From Cronobacter universalis NCTC 9529 (GTDB taxonomy: Bacteria > Pseudomonadota > Gammaproteobacteria > Enterobacterales > Enterobacteriaceae), in assembly GCF_001277175.1 (NCBI RefSeq), contig NZ_CP012257.1, positions 2,666,001 to 2,730,000 of the forward strand: DNA of 64,000 bases, written 5' to 3'. Shown piece by piece: positions 9,001-15,945 of the stretch. The translations under genes and the position numbers were made by a program. How positions within the stretch are numbered: position 1 is the stretch's first letter; each line of letters opens with the position of its first letter. The notes beneath the pieces are model-generated. The model saw only the letters and a list, made by a program, of their open reading frames with translations, did not search any database and was not told where the DNA came from.

Positions 9001-9391
9001 GATGCTGACGACACCAGCGCAGCAGCGCGTCGCGCGTGTCTGCGTCGGTGCGCGAAAAAAGGCCGTGAATGATGATGTAGTCAAACTCGCCCGGCGACAC
9101 CGCCAGCAGATCGCCAAGACCTGCGGCGAAGAGCTCGATATTGTTAAGGCCGCTTGCCTGGATCTGTTGCTGCCCCTCGCCGATACGCGCTTCATCAAGG
9201 TCGATCCCAAGCGCGATGCTGTTCGGCCAGGCGCGGGCGTGCGCGATGAGCGCCTCGCCTGCCCCACAGCCAATCTCCAGCACCCGCGCGAAAGCAGGCG
9301 TCGTCGCCGCTACGTGGTTAAGCGCGGCGCTGGCGTGCAGGGCGACAGGGCTAATGCGGTGTTCCGGGTAGAGCGTCTTCACATCATTCAT
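6041..9391 (-). CDS. Methyltransferase-TPR-OGT (SPINDLY-type) glycosyltransferase fusion
   Basis: A 1116-residue multidomain protein. Residues ~1-240 form a class I SAM methyltransferase (motif I VLEIGCGAGEA). Residues ~240-510 resemble the regulatory/second domain often found behind such methyltransferases. About 530-720 are TPR repeats (NMHVLRCYSRTCVLTGAWDEAL, then FWNSLGTLYHARGDMTLAEK). Residues ~750-1100 match the O-GlcNAc transferase/SPINDLY catalytic region, with RVGFVSGDLRTHPVSNF, WIGYPGTTG and DAFPYTGGTTT. OGT-like enzymes attach sugar to Ser/Thr, so flagellin glycosylation plus methylation of the sugar in one polypeptide is likely. It sits between the sugar-nucleotide genes and the other glycosyltransferase next to fliC. 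Confidence 0.85.
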   Translation of the reverse strand: MNDVKTLYPEHRISPVALHASAALNHVAATTPAFARVLEIGCGAGEALIAHARAWPNSIALGIDLDEARIGEGQQQIQASGLNNIELFAAGLGDLLAVSPGEFDYIIIHGLFSRTDADTRDALLRWCRQHLSAQGIIAYHMALADNRDDATLRDALAFHGQRAASQHEQLASARAMLGYLAMTLPDGALKTQVLEAEALDDASLMQRYPVSDAPARNYTDFVREMQALDLACIGDALPQTELAASYGERHQQLHAMIAGQSDRHSARQYLDFAVNRRERFTLLCATGAAEPSFVPDLAILESLHWAGNFTRVFTINGKAVSGHISQSGVPVRTENPVTLQILDLLAGAWPMSLSVDQLIFNCRLPERPADDTRKLVLESLRDLFLNNLDGLHWSAIPGPYNLAENDILTPVAPLPETDEETRVLNLWGEAVTVAPAHWRWLRDGMCETDDEAWASFTALRIRGLLNGSPLAWKNAIQPFLRTGKVAWLKQCLNTLLLLSVSERRGGLLQSETNMDADSQTDSVEMDAVYEEANRLIGKGMAKEAREYTRELLAQDPQNMHVLRCYSRTCVLTGAWDEALEALCRLMGHYFSSLDIYYDLATALQKTLDHFNAKKVVQGLLRLDEKNAGFWNSLGTLYHARGDMTLAEKCAREAFRFQPRNPRYLAMMGVVLSDNQKLDEARYFLEKSLEIAPQDFDCFTSLLFVLTHDNRVSAQELLAKHREYGERVTAHAIRCALDLPLNNMKDPNRKLRVGFVSGDLRTHPVSNFLLPFWASFDRTQFELVGYNAAPMHDEVTAHLRAGAVLWRDVYQLSDRELARQINDDGVDILIDLSGHTTWTRLPMFALRPAPLQMTWIGYPGTTGVPAMDYRLLSSTLASPPGLAEQFTEQIIWVPMRKIFGPHPQSPDVNPLPALRNGHLTFASFNRPKKVNDEVLELWAQILVREPSAKLLMGFMADDEMIAMMTRRLTHFGARPEQLIFRTRTGLIEYLEYHHHIDILLDAFPYTGGTTTNHGAWMGVPTLTLCGETMAGRQGVETMNGYGLPEFVANDKADYIEKALSWQGRFEELNAIRLSMRSRIPTDNADGFRVADTFEKGLREAWKIYCTGEAPRSFFVEE

Positions 9392-9412
9392 CCGTTTTAT
9401 AAAGTCCAGAGC

Positions 9413-10840
9413 TTACGCGGCGAGGTATTTCGCCATCAGGCTGGTTTTGTAATCGTTATAGGTGCCCGCCCCCTCTTTGGAAGTGGTCACTACCCAGCTG
9501 AAGGCCTCCGCCGTGTGGTTAATACTGATAAGACGCGCGGCCTCTTCGCGGCGGATCTGCATCTGCTCCACCGCAGGCAGCGTGTCGAGCGCAAAGGAGA
9601 GCGCCACCTGATCGAGGAACCACTCATTGTTTTCCGCCGCCAGATTGCGGTCGATAAAGCGGGCCACGATATCCAGATAGCGGAAATTCGTCTCTGTCGG
9701 CCGGGCATAGATAAAGCCGCCCAGCACGCGCTCCCAGAGCGGCGCGCCGTCGCTGCAGGTGAGGATAAGATCGGCGTCGTCAAGACGCGTATGCACATCG
9801 GCCCAGGGTTTGCGCACCAGGCAGTCGGCGTCGAGCAGCATCACCGGCGCGTCGAACTGCTCCAGCGCGTAACGCAGGAAGACAAAGCGGCGCGAGGCGA
9901 AATGCACGTTAATGCCGCGCACCGGCGCGATAACTTCACTACTGAGAGACAGGTTCAGGCCAGGAAACGCCGCCTGAAGCTCGCGCACGCGGGCTTCGCA
10001 GCGCGCGTCACAGTTATAGATGTGCAGATGCACATCCAGCGCCGTACCGTTCGTCTCATAGACCGAGGCCAGCAGCGCCTGGGCGTGGTCGAAGAAATAT
10101 TTCGGATCGCAGGAGACCAGCACGGTGGTATTACCGGTCGCCGCTTTCGGGATGTGCCAGGTATAACGGCTGTAATCCGGCAGCGGCAGCGGTTCGGTCA
10201 GCGGGCGAAAATCGATAAAGGAATCCGGGCAGCCGCCGAGCTTATAAATGCCGCAGACAATCATCAGCAGCACCAGCGACTCTTCCTCTATTAAGGAAGA
10301 ATCACTGGTGAGCGCCTGAATCACCACCTGCGCCTGGTTGTAATCTTCTTCCATCAGGCAGATAAGCAGCAGGATTTTCAGAACCGGCGCGCTGTTGCTG
10401 AGGTTTGACAGGTGGTTGGAGATTAAAAAGACCGCGCCGTCGATTTCGCCCACGCGAAACAGCAGCTGAATGGCGACCACCACAAAATTGACCGAATCGT
10501 CACGCTGAAGCGCTTCGACGACATGCGCCGTCACCTGCTCGCGGAAACCCTCCACGGCGGCAATCTGATGGCCCTGTTTTTTACTGTCGAAAGCCTGGTT
10601 GGCAAGCGTCGCGGCGCACAGCAGATGTTTAATCGCCAGCGCTTTTTCTTCATCAAGATCGGGTGGGGTTGGCGCCGCCATAATGGCAGGCGCCATCGTC
10701 GCGTAATCGGTGCTCCAGAAGTGCAGCACTTCCGCCACCAGGTGGGACGGCATCACATCCGCTTCAGGGAGATAAATATTGCGGGTGAAGATATCACGGT
10801 AGTACTGATGCATTGCACGACACTGGGCAAACTGATTCAT
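9413..10840 (-). CDS. Probable glycosyltransferase next to fliC
   Basis: About 475 residues from ATG 10840 (TTG 10942 and ATG 10900 are also in frame; none has a strong ribosome site). The C-terminal half looks like a GT-A fold: TVLVSCDPKYFFDHAQALLASVYE opens the domain, and VMLLDADCLVRKPW supplies a D-x-D metal/nucleotide-sugar motif; ENNEWFLDQVALSFAL follows. The N-terminal ~230 residues are helical, with no domain that I recognise. It is the gene nearest to fliC in the island and on the same strand, so flagellin or the growing flagellin glycan is the expected acceptor. Confidence 0.65.
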   Translation of the reverse strand: MNQFAQCRAMHQYYRDIFTRNIYLPEADVMPSHLVAEVLHFWSTDYATMAPAIMAAPTPPDLDEEKALAIKHLLCAATLANQAFDSKKQGHQIAAVEGFREQVTAHVVEALQRDDSVNFVVVAIQLLFRVGEIDGAVFLISNHLSNLSNSAPVLKILLLICLMEEDYNQAQVVIQALTSDSSLIEEESLVLLMIVCGIYKLGGCPDSFIDFRPLTEPLPLPDYSRYTWHIPKAATGNTTVLVSCDPKYFFDHAQALLASVYETNGTALDVHLHIYNCDARCEARVRELQAAFPGLNLSLSSEVIAPVRGINVHFASRRFVFLRYALEQFDAPVMLLDADCLVRKPWADVHTRLDDADLILTCSDGAPLWERVLGGFIYARPTETNFRYLDIVARFIDRNLAAENNEWFLDQVALSFALDTLPAVEQMQIRREEAARLISINHTAEAFSWVVTTSKEGAGTYNDYKTSLMAKYLAA

Positions 10841-11060
10841 CGGTTTTAACTCATCATTAATTGCAACGCGCGACGGCGTTTTGCCAGTCAACCCGGCCAT
10901 ATCTGTCGCAACCTGGAGGTGATCACCCTTCGCGGCACGCAAAGAGGAAGCTTTCCTGAAAGGGTAACATCGGGCGCGCGGGCATAATGGAGGGAAAAAC
11001 CCTGCGAATAGCGGCTTATTTTGGAGATTGCATTTAAGGAGAGGGCCGATAACGGAGAGG

Positions 11061-11095
11061 CAAAAAAAAAGGTTGCTGTTTCCAGCAACCTTTTT
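11061..11095 (-). terminator. fliC intrinsic terminator
   Basis: On the minus strand GGTTGCTG-GAAA-CAGCAACC forms a perfect 8-bp stem with a GAAA loop, followed by a run of nine T. It lies 18 bases beyond the fliC stop. The plus-strand reading also has a T run, so it may act in both directions. Confidence 0.92.
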
Positions 11096-11112
11096 GAAAG
11101 CTTGAGCGTCTA

Positions 11113-11928
11113 TTAACGCAGCAGGGACAGCATGGACTGCGGAACCTGGTTTGCCTGAGACAGTACAGAAGTACCAGCCTGTTGCAGGATCTGAGCGCGA
11201 GACATGTTAGAAACTTCGGTCGCGTAGTCAGCGTCCTGGATACGGGACTGTGCCGCAGACAGGTTGTTGATGGTAGATTCAAAACGGTTCTGAATCGCAC
11301 CCATGTTAGAACGAGCGGTATCGATCTTAGCGATAGCAGCATCAGCAGCAGAAATCACAGCCTGAGCGGTGGAGTTGTCTGCGATAGAGGTGCTCAGGCT
11401 AGCGTCCAGAGTACCAGAAGTCGCGTTGATCAGGGCGTTGCTGTCGATGGAGATGGTATCGTTAGAAGAAGTACCAGCGCCAACCTGAATTTTCAGAGCG
11501 GTGCTTACAGAACCGTCCAGCAGTTTTTTGCCGTTGAAGTTAGCGCCACCAGCGATACGGTCGATTTCAGACAGACGCTGAGTGATTTCCGTGTTGATGG
11601 AAGTCAGGTCGGTAGAACCGTTGGTGTCGTTCGCAGCCTGAACAGCCAGCTCACGGATACGCTGTAAGTTGGTGTTGATTTCGTTCAGGTTACCTTCAGC
11701 GGTCTGAACCAGGGAGATGCCGTCGTTAGCGTTACGAGCAGCCTGGGTCATACCTTTAACCTGAGAGGTCATACTGTTAGCAATCGCCTGGCCAGCAGCG
11801 TCGTCTTTCGCGCTGTTGATACGCAGACCAGAGGACAGACGCTCGATAGCAGTGCCCAGAGCAGACTGAGATTTGTTCAGGTTGGTCTGAGTGGTCAGGG
11901 ACAAAAGGTTAGTATTGATAACTGACAT
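11113..11928 (-). CDS. fliC: Flagellin
   Basis: Flagellin of 271 residues, about half the size of E. coli K-12 FliC (498). The conserved ends are complete: N-terminal [33 protein letters not shown] and the TLR5-recognised region around [10 protein letters not shown]-terminal [19 protein letters not shown] and ending PQSMLSLLR. Only about 100 residues separate the D0/D1 ends, so the outer D2/D3 domains are absent. The short centre is Ser/Thr-rich ([23 protein letters not shown]), suitable for O-glycosylation by the adjacent island. Expression should depend on sigma-28 (promoter at 12001-12027) and end at the terminator at 11061-11095. Confidence 0.97.
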   Translation of the reverse strand: MSVINTNLLSLTTQTNLNKSQSALGTAIERLSSGLRINSAKDDAAGQAIANSMTSQVKGMTQAARNANDGISLVQTAEGNLNEINTNLQRIRELAVQAANDTNGSTDLTSINTEITQRLSEIDRIAGGANFNGKKLLDGSVSTALKIQVGAGTSSNDTISIDSNALINATSGTLDASLSTSIADNSTAQAVISAADAAIAKIDTARSNMGAIQNRFESTINNLSAAQSRIQDADYATEVSNMSRAQILQQAGTSVLSQANQVPQSMLSLLR

Positions 11929-12000
11929 AATTTAATTCCTTCAAAAATTGGGTTTAGGTTCGGTGCCTAACACTCACGGCGTCTCTCACCGTCAACAAGG

Positions 12001-12027
12001 TTATCGACGCTTCTTAAAAAGACTTTA
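12001..12027 (-). promoter_or_regulatory. Sigma-28 (FliA) promoter of fliC
   Basis: On the minus strand TAAA (12027-12024), a 15-base spacer and GTCGATAA (12008-12001) match the flagellar sigma-28 consensus TAAA-N15-GCCGATAA with one mismatch. It is about 75 bases upstream of the fliC start and points toward fliC. Confidence 0.9.
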
Positions 12028-12299
12028 GAAACAAACTCAAAAAATTTACATGCCCTTGTTTATTAAGGATTTATTTTATTTAATGTCTTTTTATAAGTCT
12101 CGGAACTAAGATTTTTCTTATGTATTGTATAAATAAATTCTGGCTGCGTTTTCCCTTTTATTCATGCGCCATTAATCTTTTTTGCAGACTTTTTTGCAGG
12201 CATATAAAGAAGGGGAAGATTTCGCTTAAGGGGCGCTATCGGCTCAATAGCCTGCGTCTGTATCATCTATTCCAGGGATTATTTTTTTGCCGCTGAGAG

Positions 12300-12326
12300 T
12301 AAACTTTTGCTTTGCGTCGCCGATAA
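12300..12326 (+). promoter_or_regulatory. Sigma-28 (FliA) promoter of fliDST
   Basis: TAAA (12300-12303), a 15-base spacer, then GCCGATAA (12319-12326): an exact sigma-28 consensus, 38 bases before the fliD start. Confidence 0.93.
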
Positions 12327-12363
12327 GAGACTGAAACGACCATCGACTTCAAGGAAATCACGC

Positions 12364-13794
12364 ATGGCTACAATCAGTAATCTCGGGGTAGGCTCGAATC
12401 TTGGGCTTGCCGATCTGTATGACAAGCTGGAAGCGGCAGAACAAACCAAACTGACGGTTATCACTACACAGCAGAGTGCTTATAACACGCAGCTGAGCGC
12501 GTACAGCAAGCTGCAAAGCTCGCTGCAGAGCCTGCAAACGGCGACGGCCGCGCTCGGTAAAACCGCGACCTGGAACTCGACGTCCGTCAGCAGCACCAAC
12601 ACCGCGTTTGCGGCGACCACCACCAGTGATGCGATGACCGGTGACTACACCGTTAACGTGAAACAGATGGCGAAAGCCCAGGTGCTGACCTCCGGCTCTA
12701 TCGCCAGCAGCACCACGCAGCTGGGCGCCACGACGGGCACCACGCGTACCGTCACCATCAGCCAGCCGGGCACCGCAAAACCGCTGACCGTTTCTCTGGC
12801 TGATGGCGATACCTCGCTGAACGGCATTGCGAAAGCTATCAACAAAGCGGGCGGTAATGTCTCTGCGAGCGTGATTAAAGCGTCTGACGGCGATTTCCGC
12901 CTGATGCTGACCTCCAAAACCACCGGCACCACCAATGACATGACCGTCACGGTCACCGGCGACGATACCCTGCAGGGCATTATCGGCTTCGACTCCAGCA
13001 CCAAAACCGGCGCGCTCTCCATCCAGACGGCCTCGCAGAACGCCAAAGTGGTGGTGAACGATATCGAGATCGAGCGTTCCACTAACGTTATTTCTGACGC
13101 GCTGCCGGGCACCACCCTGACGCTGAAAGCGCAGAGTACCGCTAACGAAACGCTGTCTGTGACCCGCGCGACCGACGCCAACAAAAAGGCCGTGACCGAT
13201 TGGGTTACCGCGTACAACTCGCTGCAGTCCACCATCGCGTCTGTGACCAAATACGTTAAAGTCGATAAGGGCGACAGCCAGTCTTCCAGCAACGGCGCGC
13301 TGATTGGCGACAGCAACGTGCGCTCTATCCAGTCTCAGCTGCGCAGCACGCTGACTAAAGTGCAGAGCGGCAGCATCGCTATTATGGCGCAGCTCGGCAT
13401 TACGCAGGACCCGGTTCTGGCCGCCGATGGCGCCGCCGGCGTACTGAAAGTTGACGATGCGAAACTGACGAAAGCGCTGACAGAAAACCCGGACGCCGTT
13501 CAGGCGTACTTCGTGGGTGACGGTAAAGCGACCGGTATGGCTACGCAGATGAATAACACCCTGACCTCTATGCTGAGCACCACGACCGGCAAAGAAGGTG
13601 TGATTCAGAACGCGAAAGACAGTATTAACGACACGCTGAAATCGCTGGATAAGCGCTATACCGCGATGGAAGCTTCTATTGAGGCCACCATGGCGCGTTA
13701 TAAGTCGCAGTTTAGCAACCTGGACTCCCTGGTGAATAAACTGAACAGTACTTCAACGTACCTGACCAAACAGTTCTCCTCTTCAAGCAGTTAA
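12364..13794 (+). CDS. fliD: Flagellar filament cap protein FliD
   Basis: 476 residues, HAP2 family (E. coli 468). It forms the pentameric cap that folds exported flagellin at the filament tip. The N-terminus MATISNLGVGSNLGL and the C-terminal coiled region ending STSTYLTKQFSSSSS are typical. I took ATG 12364, preceded by AAGGAAATCACGC, rather than the in-frame upstream start at 12307, which lies within the sigma-28 promoter. It heads fliDST; fliS follows after nine bases. Confidence 0.96.
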   Translation: MATISNLGVGSNLGLADLYDKLEAAEQTKLTVITTQQSAYNTQLSAYSKLQSSLQSLQTATAALGKTATWNSTSVSSTNTAFAATTTSDAMTGDYTVNVKQMAKAQVLTSGSIASSTTQLGATTGTTRTVTISQPGTAKPLTVSLADGDTSLNGIAKAINKAGGNVSASVIKASDGDFRLMLTSKTTGTTNDMTVTVTGDDTLQGIIGFDSSTKTGALSIQTASQNAKVVVNDIEIERSTNVISDALPGTTLTLKAQSTANETLSVTRATDANKKAVTDWVTAYNSLQSTIASVTKYVKVDKGDSQSSSNGALIGDSNVRSIQSQLRSTLTKVQSGSIAIMAQLGITQDPVLAADGAAGVLKVDDAKLTKALTENPDAVQAYFVGDGKATGMATQMNNTLTSMLSTTTGKEGVIQNAKDSINDTLKSLDKRYTAMEASIEATMARYKSQFSNLDSLVNKLNSTSTYLTKQFSSSSS

Positions 13795-13803
13795 GGAACG
13801 GAT

Positions 13804-14214
13804 ATGTACAATAGCTCTGGTGTTCAGGCCTACCAGCAGGTGGGCCTGGAAAGTGCGGTAATGAGCGCAAGTCCACACCAGCTGGTCGTAATGTTGTTTG
13901 ACGGGGCACTCAGTGCCCTTGTCCGTGCGCGCCTGTTTATCGAGCAGGGCGACACGCAGGCGAAAGGTCAGGCGCTGACCAAAGCCATCAACATTATTGA
14001 TAACGGACTTAAGGCCGGCCTGAATATGGATATTGGCGGTGATTTACCCCAAAACCTGGCCTCGCTTTATGAATATATGGTGCGACGTTTACTGCACGCG
14101 AACCTGCGTAACGATGTTGATGCCATCACTGAAGTCGAAACCCTGATGACCAATATCGCTGACGCCTGGAAGCAGATTGGTCCCGGCACCACTCTCGCGC
14201 AGGAAACGTTCTGA
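13804..14214 (+). CDS. fliS: Flagellin export chaperone FliS
   Basis: 136 residues, usual length. It binds the C-terminal D0 region of flagellin and prevents premature polymerisation in the cytoplasm. The N-terminus MYNSSGVQAYQQVGLESAVMSASPHQLV and the helix LVVMLFDGAL are diagnostic of FliS. It is second in fliDST and its stop overlaps the fliT start by one base. Confidence 0.96.
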   Translation: MYNSSGVQAYQQVGLESAVMSASPHQLVVMLFDGALSALVRARLFIEQGDTQAKGQALTKAINIIDNGLKAGLNMDIGGDLPQNLASLYEYMVRRLLHANLRNDVDAITEVETLMTNIADAWKQIGPGTTLAQETF

Positions 14215-14576
14215 TGAATGATTTCATCTCATCCCTAAACAACTGGCAGGCGCTTTATGCGCTTAGTAATACCATGCTCAGCCTGGCGAATTCAGGACAG
14301 TGGGATGAGCTGATTGAACAGGAAGTAAAATACGTTACCCTCGTCGAGGCGATTGCCCGTAACCCGATCGAACCGGACAACAGCGTGTTTCATGAGAAGG
14401 CGCGCGAGCTGCTGACGAAGGTGCTGGCCAACGAAGCCGAGCTGAAAGTTAAACTGCAGGCGCGCATGGAAGATCTGCGCGTTCTGATAGAGCAGAACGG
14501 CAATCAGAAATCGCTGGTGACGGCCTACGGTAATCTTTCCGGCAACGTGTTGATGCCAAACGATCTGAATCAATAG
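14214..14576 (+). CDS. fliT: FliD chaperone / FlhDC antagonist FliT
   Basis: 120 residues (E. coli 121), a helical export chaperone for FliD that in Salmonella also binds FlhDC and lowers class 2 gene expression when free. ATG 14214 overlaps the fliS stop (TGATG), giving coupled translation. A strong terminator follows. Confidence 0.92.
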   Translation: MNDFISSLNNWQALYALSNTMLSLANSGQWDELIEQEVKYVTLVEAIARNPIEPDNSVFHEKARELLTKVLANEAELKVKLQARMEDLRVLIEQNGNQKSLVTAYGNLSGNVLMPNDLNQ

Positions 14577-14588
14577 TTTCCTGTCATT

Positions 14589-14626
14589 CAGGGCCGCGGC
14601 GTTAAAACCGCGGCCCTGCGCTTTTC
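14589..14626 (+). terminator. fliDST terminator
   Basis: CAGGGCCGCGG and CCGCGGCCCTG form an 11-bp perfect stem around a short AT loop, followed by GCGCTTTTCTC. It starts 13 bases after the fliT stop. Confidence 0.85.
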
Positions 14627-14684
14627 TCCCGTCCGGGAATATCACTATTTCAGAATGATGTGTGAAGCGGGTGTTTGGCCGAAT

Positions 14685-14760
14685 GGTGGGTGCGCTTCGC
14701 TTACCCACCCTACAAAAGACACTCCGGCCCGTAGGACGGGTAAGCATAAGCGCACCCGCC
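14685..14760. repeat. REP-like inverted pair, copy 1
   Basis: GGTGGGTGCGCTTCGCTTAC (+) is answered by GGGTAAGCATAAGCGCACCC about 50 bases later, so the two arms can pair into a long hairpin. The same arrangement recurs at 15184-15260. It resembles REP-like palindromes widespread in proteobacterial intergenic DNA. Confidence 0.75.
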
Positions 14761-14933
14761 ATTCATAAATCCAGACCCCACCCTACCGTAGGGCGGGTAA
14801 GCGTAAGCGCACCCGCCATTCATAAATCCAGATCCAACCCTACCGTAGGGCGGGTAAGCGTAAGCGCACCCGCCATTCATAAATCCAGACGCCACCCTGC
14901 CGTAGGGCGGGTAAGCGTAAGCGCACCCGCCGC
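14731..14933. repeat. Tandem array, 57-bp period, four units
   Basis: Units start at 14731, 14788, 14845 and 14902, each exactly 57 bases apart. Each holds GTAGGGCGGGTAAGCGTAAG followed by CGCACCCGCC and ATTCATAAATCCAGA. The last unit is incomplete, ending at the CACCCGCC arm. Units differ at only a few bases, so the expansion is recent. No gene is interrupted. Confidence 0.9.
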
Positions 14934-15101
14934 CAGATTTTAACTCTCACCTTTATACAGAGTGCAGGATAAAAGGATATATACAGGGCGGGAGAATATG
15001 TTCCGTTCGCCTGAACCTCACCTTTATAGGGACGCTTTTCTCACGCGAACGTGCAAAGGGGGCTCGCCGCCGCCCCCTTTGCAATCCCGGCTCCCGGCGG
15101 A

Positions 15102-15129
15102 AATCGGCCCTCAGGGGCCGATTTTTTTT
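15102..15129 (+). terminator. Intrinsic terminator-like hairpin in the fliT-yedD spacer
   Basis: AATCGGCCC-TCAG-GGGCCGATT gives a 9-bp stem followed by eight T. Another perfect stem, GCAAAGGGGGC with GCCCCCTTTGC, lies at 15053-15082. No gene immediately upstream explains them; they may be left from a lost gene (E. coli has amyA here) or belong to a repeated element. Confidence 0.6.
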
Positions 15130-15183
15130 AGCCGGAGCAAAACCATCCACTCTGGCGTCCGCTTTATGGGCGGGCGAAAAAAC

Positions 15184-15260
15184 GGTGGGTGCGCTTACGC
15201 TTACCCACCCTACAAAACACACTCCGGCCCTCAAGGCGGGTAAGCGTAAGCGCACCCGCC
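15184..15260. repeat. REP-like inverted pair, copy 2
   Basis: Nearly the same sequence as 14685-14760: GGTGGGTGCGCTTACGCTTA, then ACACACTCCGGCCC, then GGCGGGTAAGCGTAAGCGCA. The two copies bracket the 57-bp array and hairpins of the spacer. Confidence 0.75.
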
Positions 15261-15328
15261 GTCAGGCGCCAATAAAAAAGCCCGGCACGCAGATACGCGC
15301 CAGGCTCACTTTCACTGCCAACGCACGG

Positions 15329-15742
15329 TTACGGCAGCGGCGTCTCCAGCGGATTTTTGGCGAGGAAATCCGCGCACTCGGTGGTCGGACGGTTGACGCG
15401 CTCAAGCGTCATCCCGGCGTACTCCAGCGTGTCGCCCTCGCGCGAAAGCTCATAAACCTCAAGCTTATTAGTCACGTTATAGAGCGCATCGCCGCGCCGC
15501 ATCAGCTTGCCGGGCAGCGCAATCACCCGCTGCCACTGACGGCAGTCAAGCGTATCGCCGTCAGCCGTCACCACCAGGCTTGCGATCGCCTCCGGGCTCA
15601 CCAGCTCGCTCTGCGGCCCTTTCGACTGCCAGTACCCCGCAATCCCCGCCGGCGGCGGCGTTTTCACCACGTCGTTATAATTCTCCACCTGAACGCATCC
15701 GCTCAGCCCCAGCATCATCAATCCCAGTGCGATTTTTTTCAT
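15329..15742 (-). CDS. yedD: YedD family lipoprotein
   Basis: 137 residues, same length as E. coli YedD. MKKIALGLMMLGLSGC is a lipoprotein signal peptide with lipobox LSGC (Cys16), so the mature protein is a lipid-anchored envelope protein. Function is unknown. Its position beside yedE matches the E. coli order; amyA, which normally separates it from fliT, is absent. Confidence 0.9.
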   Translation of the reverse strand: MKKIALGLMMLGLSGCVQVENYNDVVKTPPPAGIAGYWQSKGPQSELVSPEAIASLVVTADGDTLDCRQWQRVIALPGKLMRRGDALYNVTNKLEVYELSREGDTLEYAGMTLERVNRPTTECADFLAKNPLETPLP

Positions 15743-15894
15743 CGTTTGTCCTGCCCGTGAAGAAAAAAAGATTGTGGCATTAAAGCGTTAACGCTTCCAC
15801 CCCAACGCGGCGGCGCGGGAATTGATCCAGATTCACTTTTGCCGATTTTTTGCTGTGCGAAAGGCGCGAGCGGCGTAATATGCGGGCTTCTTTT

Positions 15895-15915
15895 GGCGCC
15901 CTCGCGGCGCCTTTT
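15895..15915 (+). promoter_or_regulatory. Terminator-like leader hairpin before yedE
   Basis: GGCGCC-CTCGC-GGCGCC followed by TTTTAG lies about 30 bases before the yedE start. An upstream AAGGCGCGAG (15861-15870) could pair with part of this stem as an alternative. It may be a leader control element or only an upstream terminator. Confidence 0.4.
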
Positions 15916-15945
15916 AGTTCCGTCTGAGTTCAGAGGCTAAAATTC

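Larger units (their letters stand above)
11929..12363. other. fliC-fliD divergent intergenic region
   Basis: 435 bases, clearly AT-rich in the middle (12030-12170), holding the two divergent sigma-28 promoters listed separately. The fliC transcript has a leader of roughly 70 bases containing AAGGAATTAAATT just before the start. I see no ORF worth calling. Confidence 0.8.

Noticed and set aside
8891..10294. A 467-codon plus-strand open frame.
   Set aside because: It is antisense to two genes with clear domains and is Arg/His-rich, the usual shadow of GC-rich coding DNA on the opposite strand.
12645..13316. A 223-codon minus-strand frame inside fliD.
   Set aside because: fliD is unambiguous on the plus strand; the frame lacks domains and a ribosome site.
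14731..14933. Possible CRISPR array.
   Set aside because: The units are directly tandem with no unique spacers, and the repeat contains a REP-like palindrome. No cas genes are near.
14662..14943. A 93-codon plus-strand frame with a repeating 19-residue unit (VGRVSVSAPAIHKSR) and its antisense counterpart.
   Set aside because: The period of 57 bases is divisible by three, so a repeat array automatically gives repeating peptides in all frames. No ribosome site or signal supports translation.
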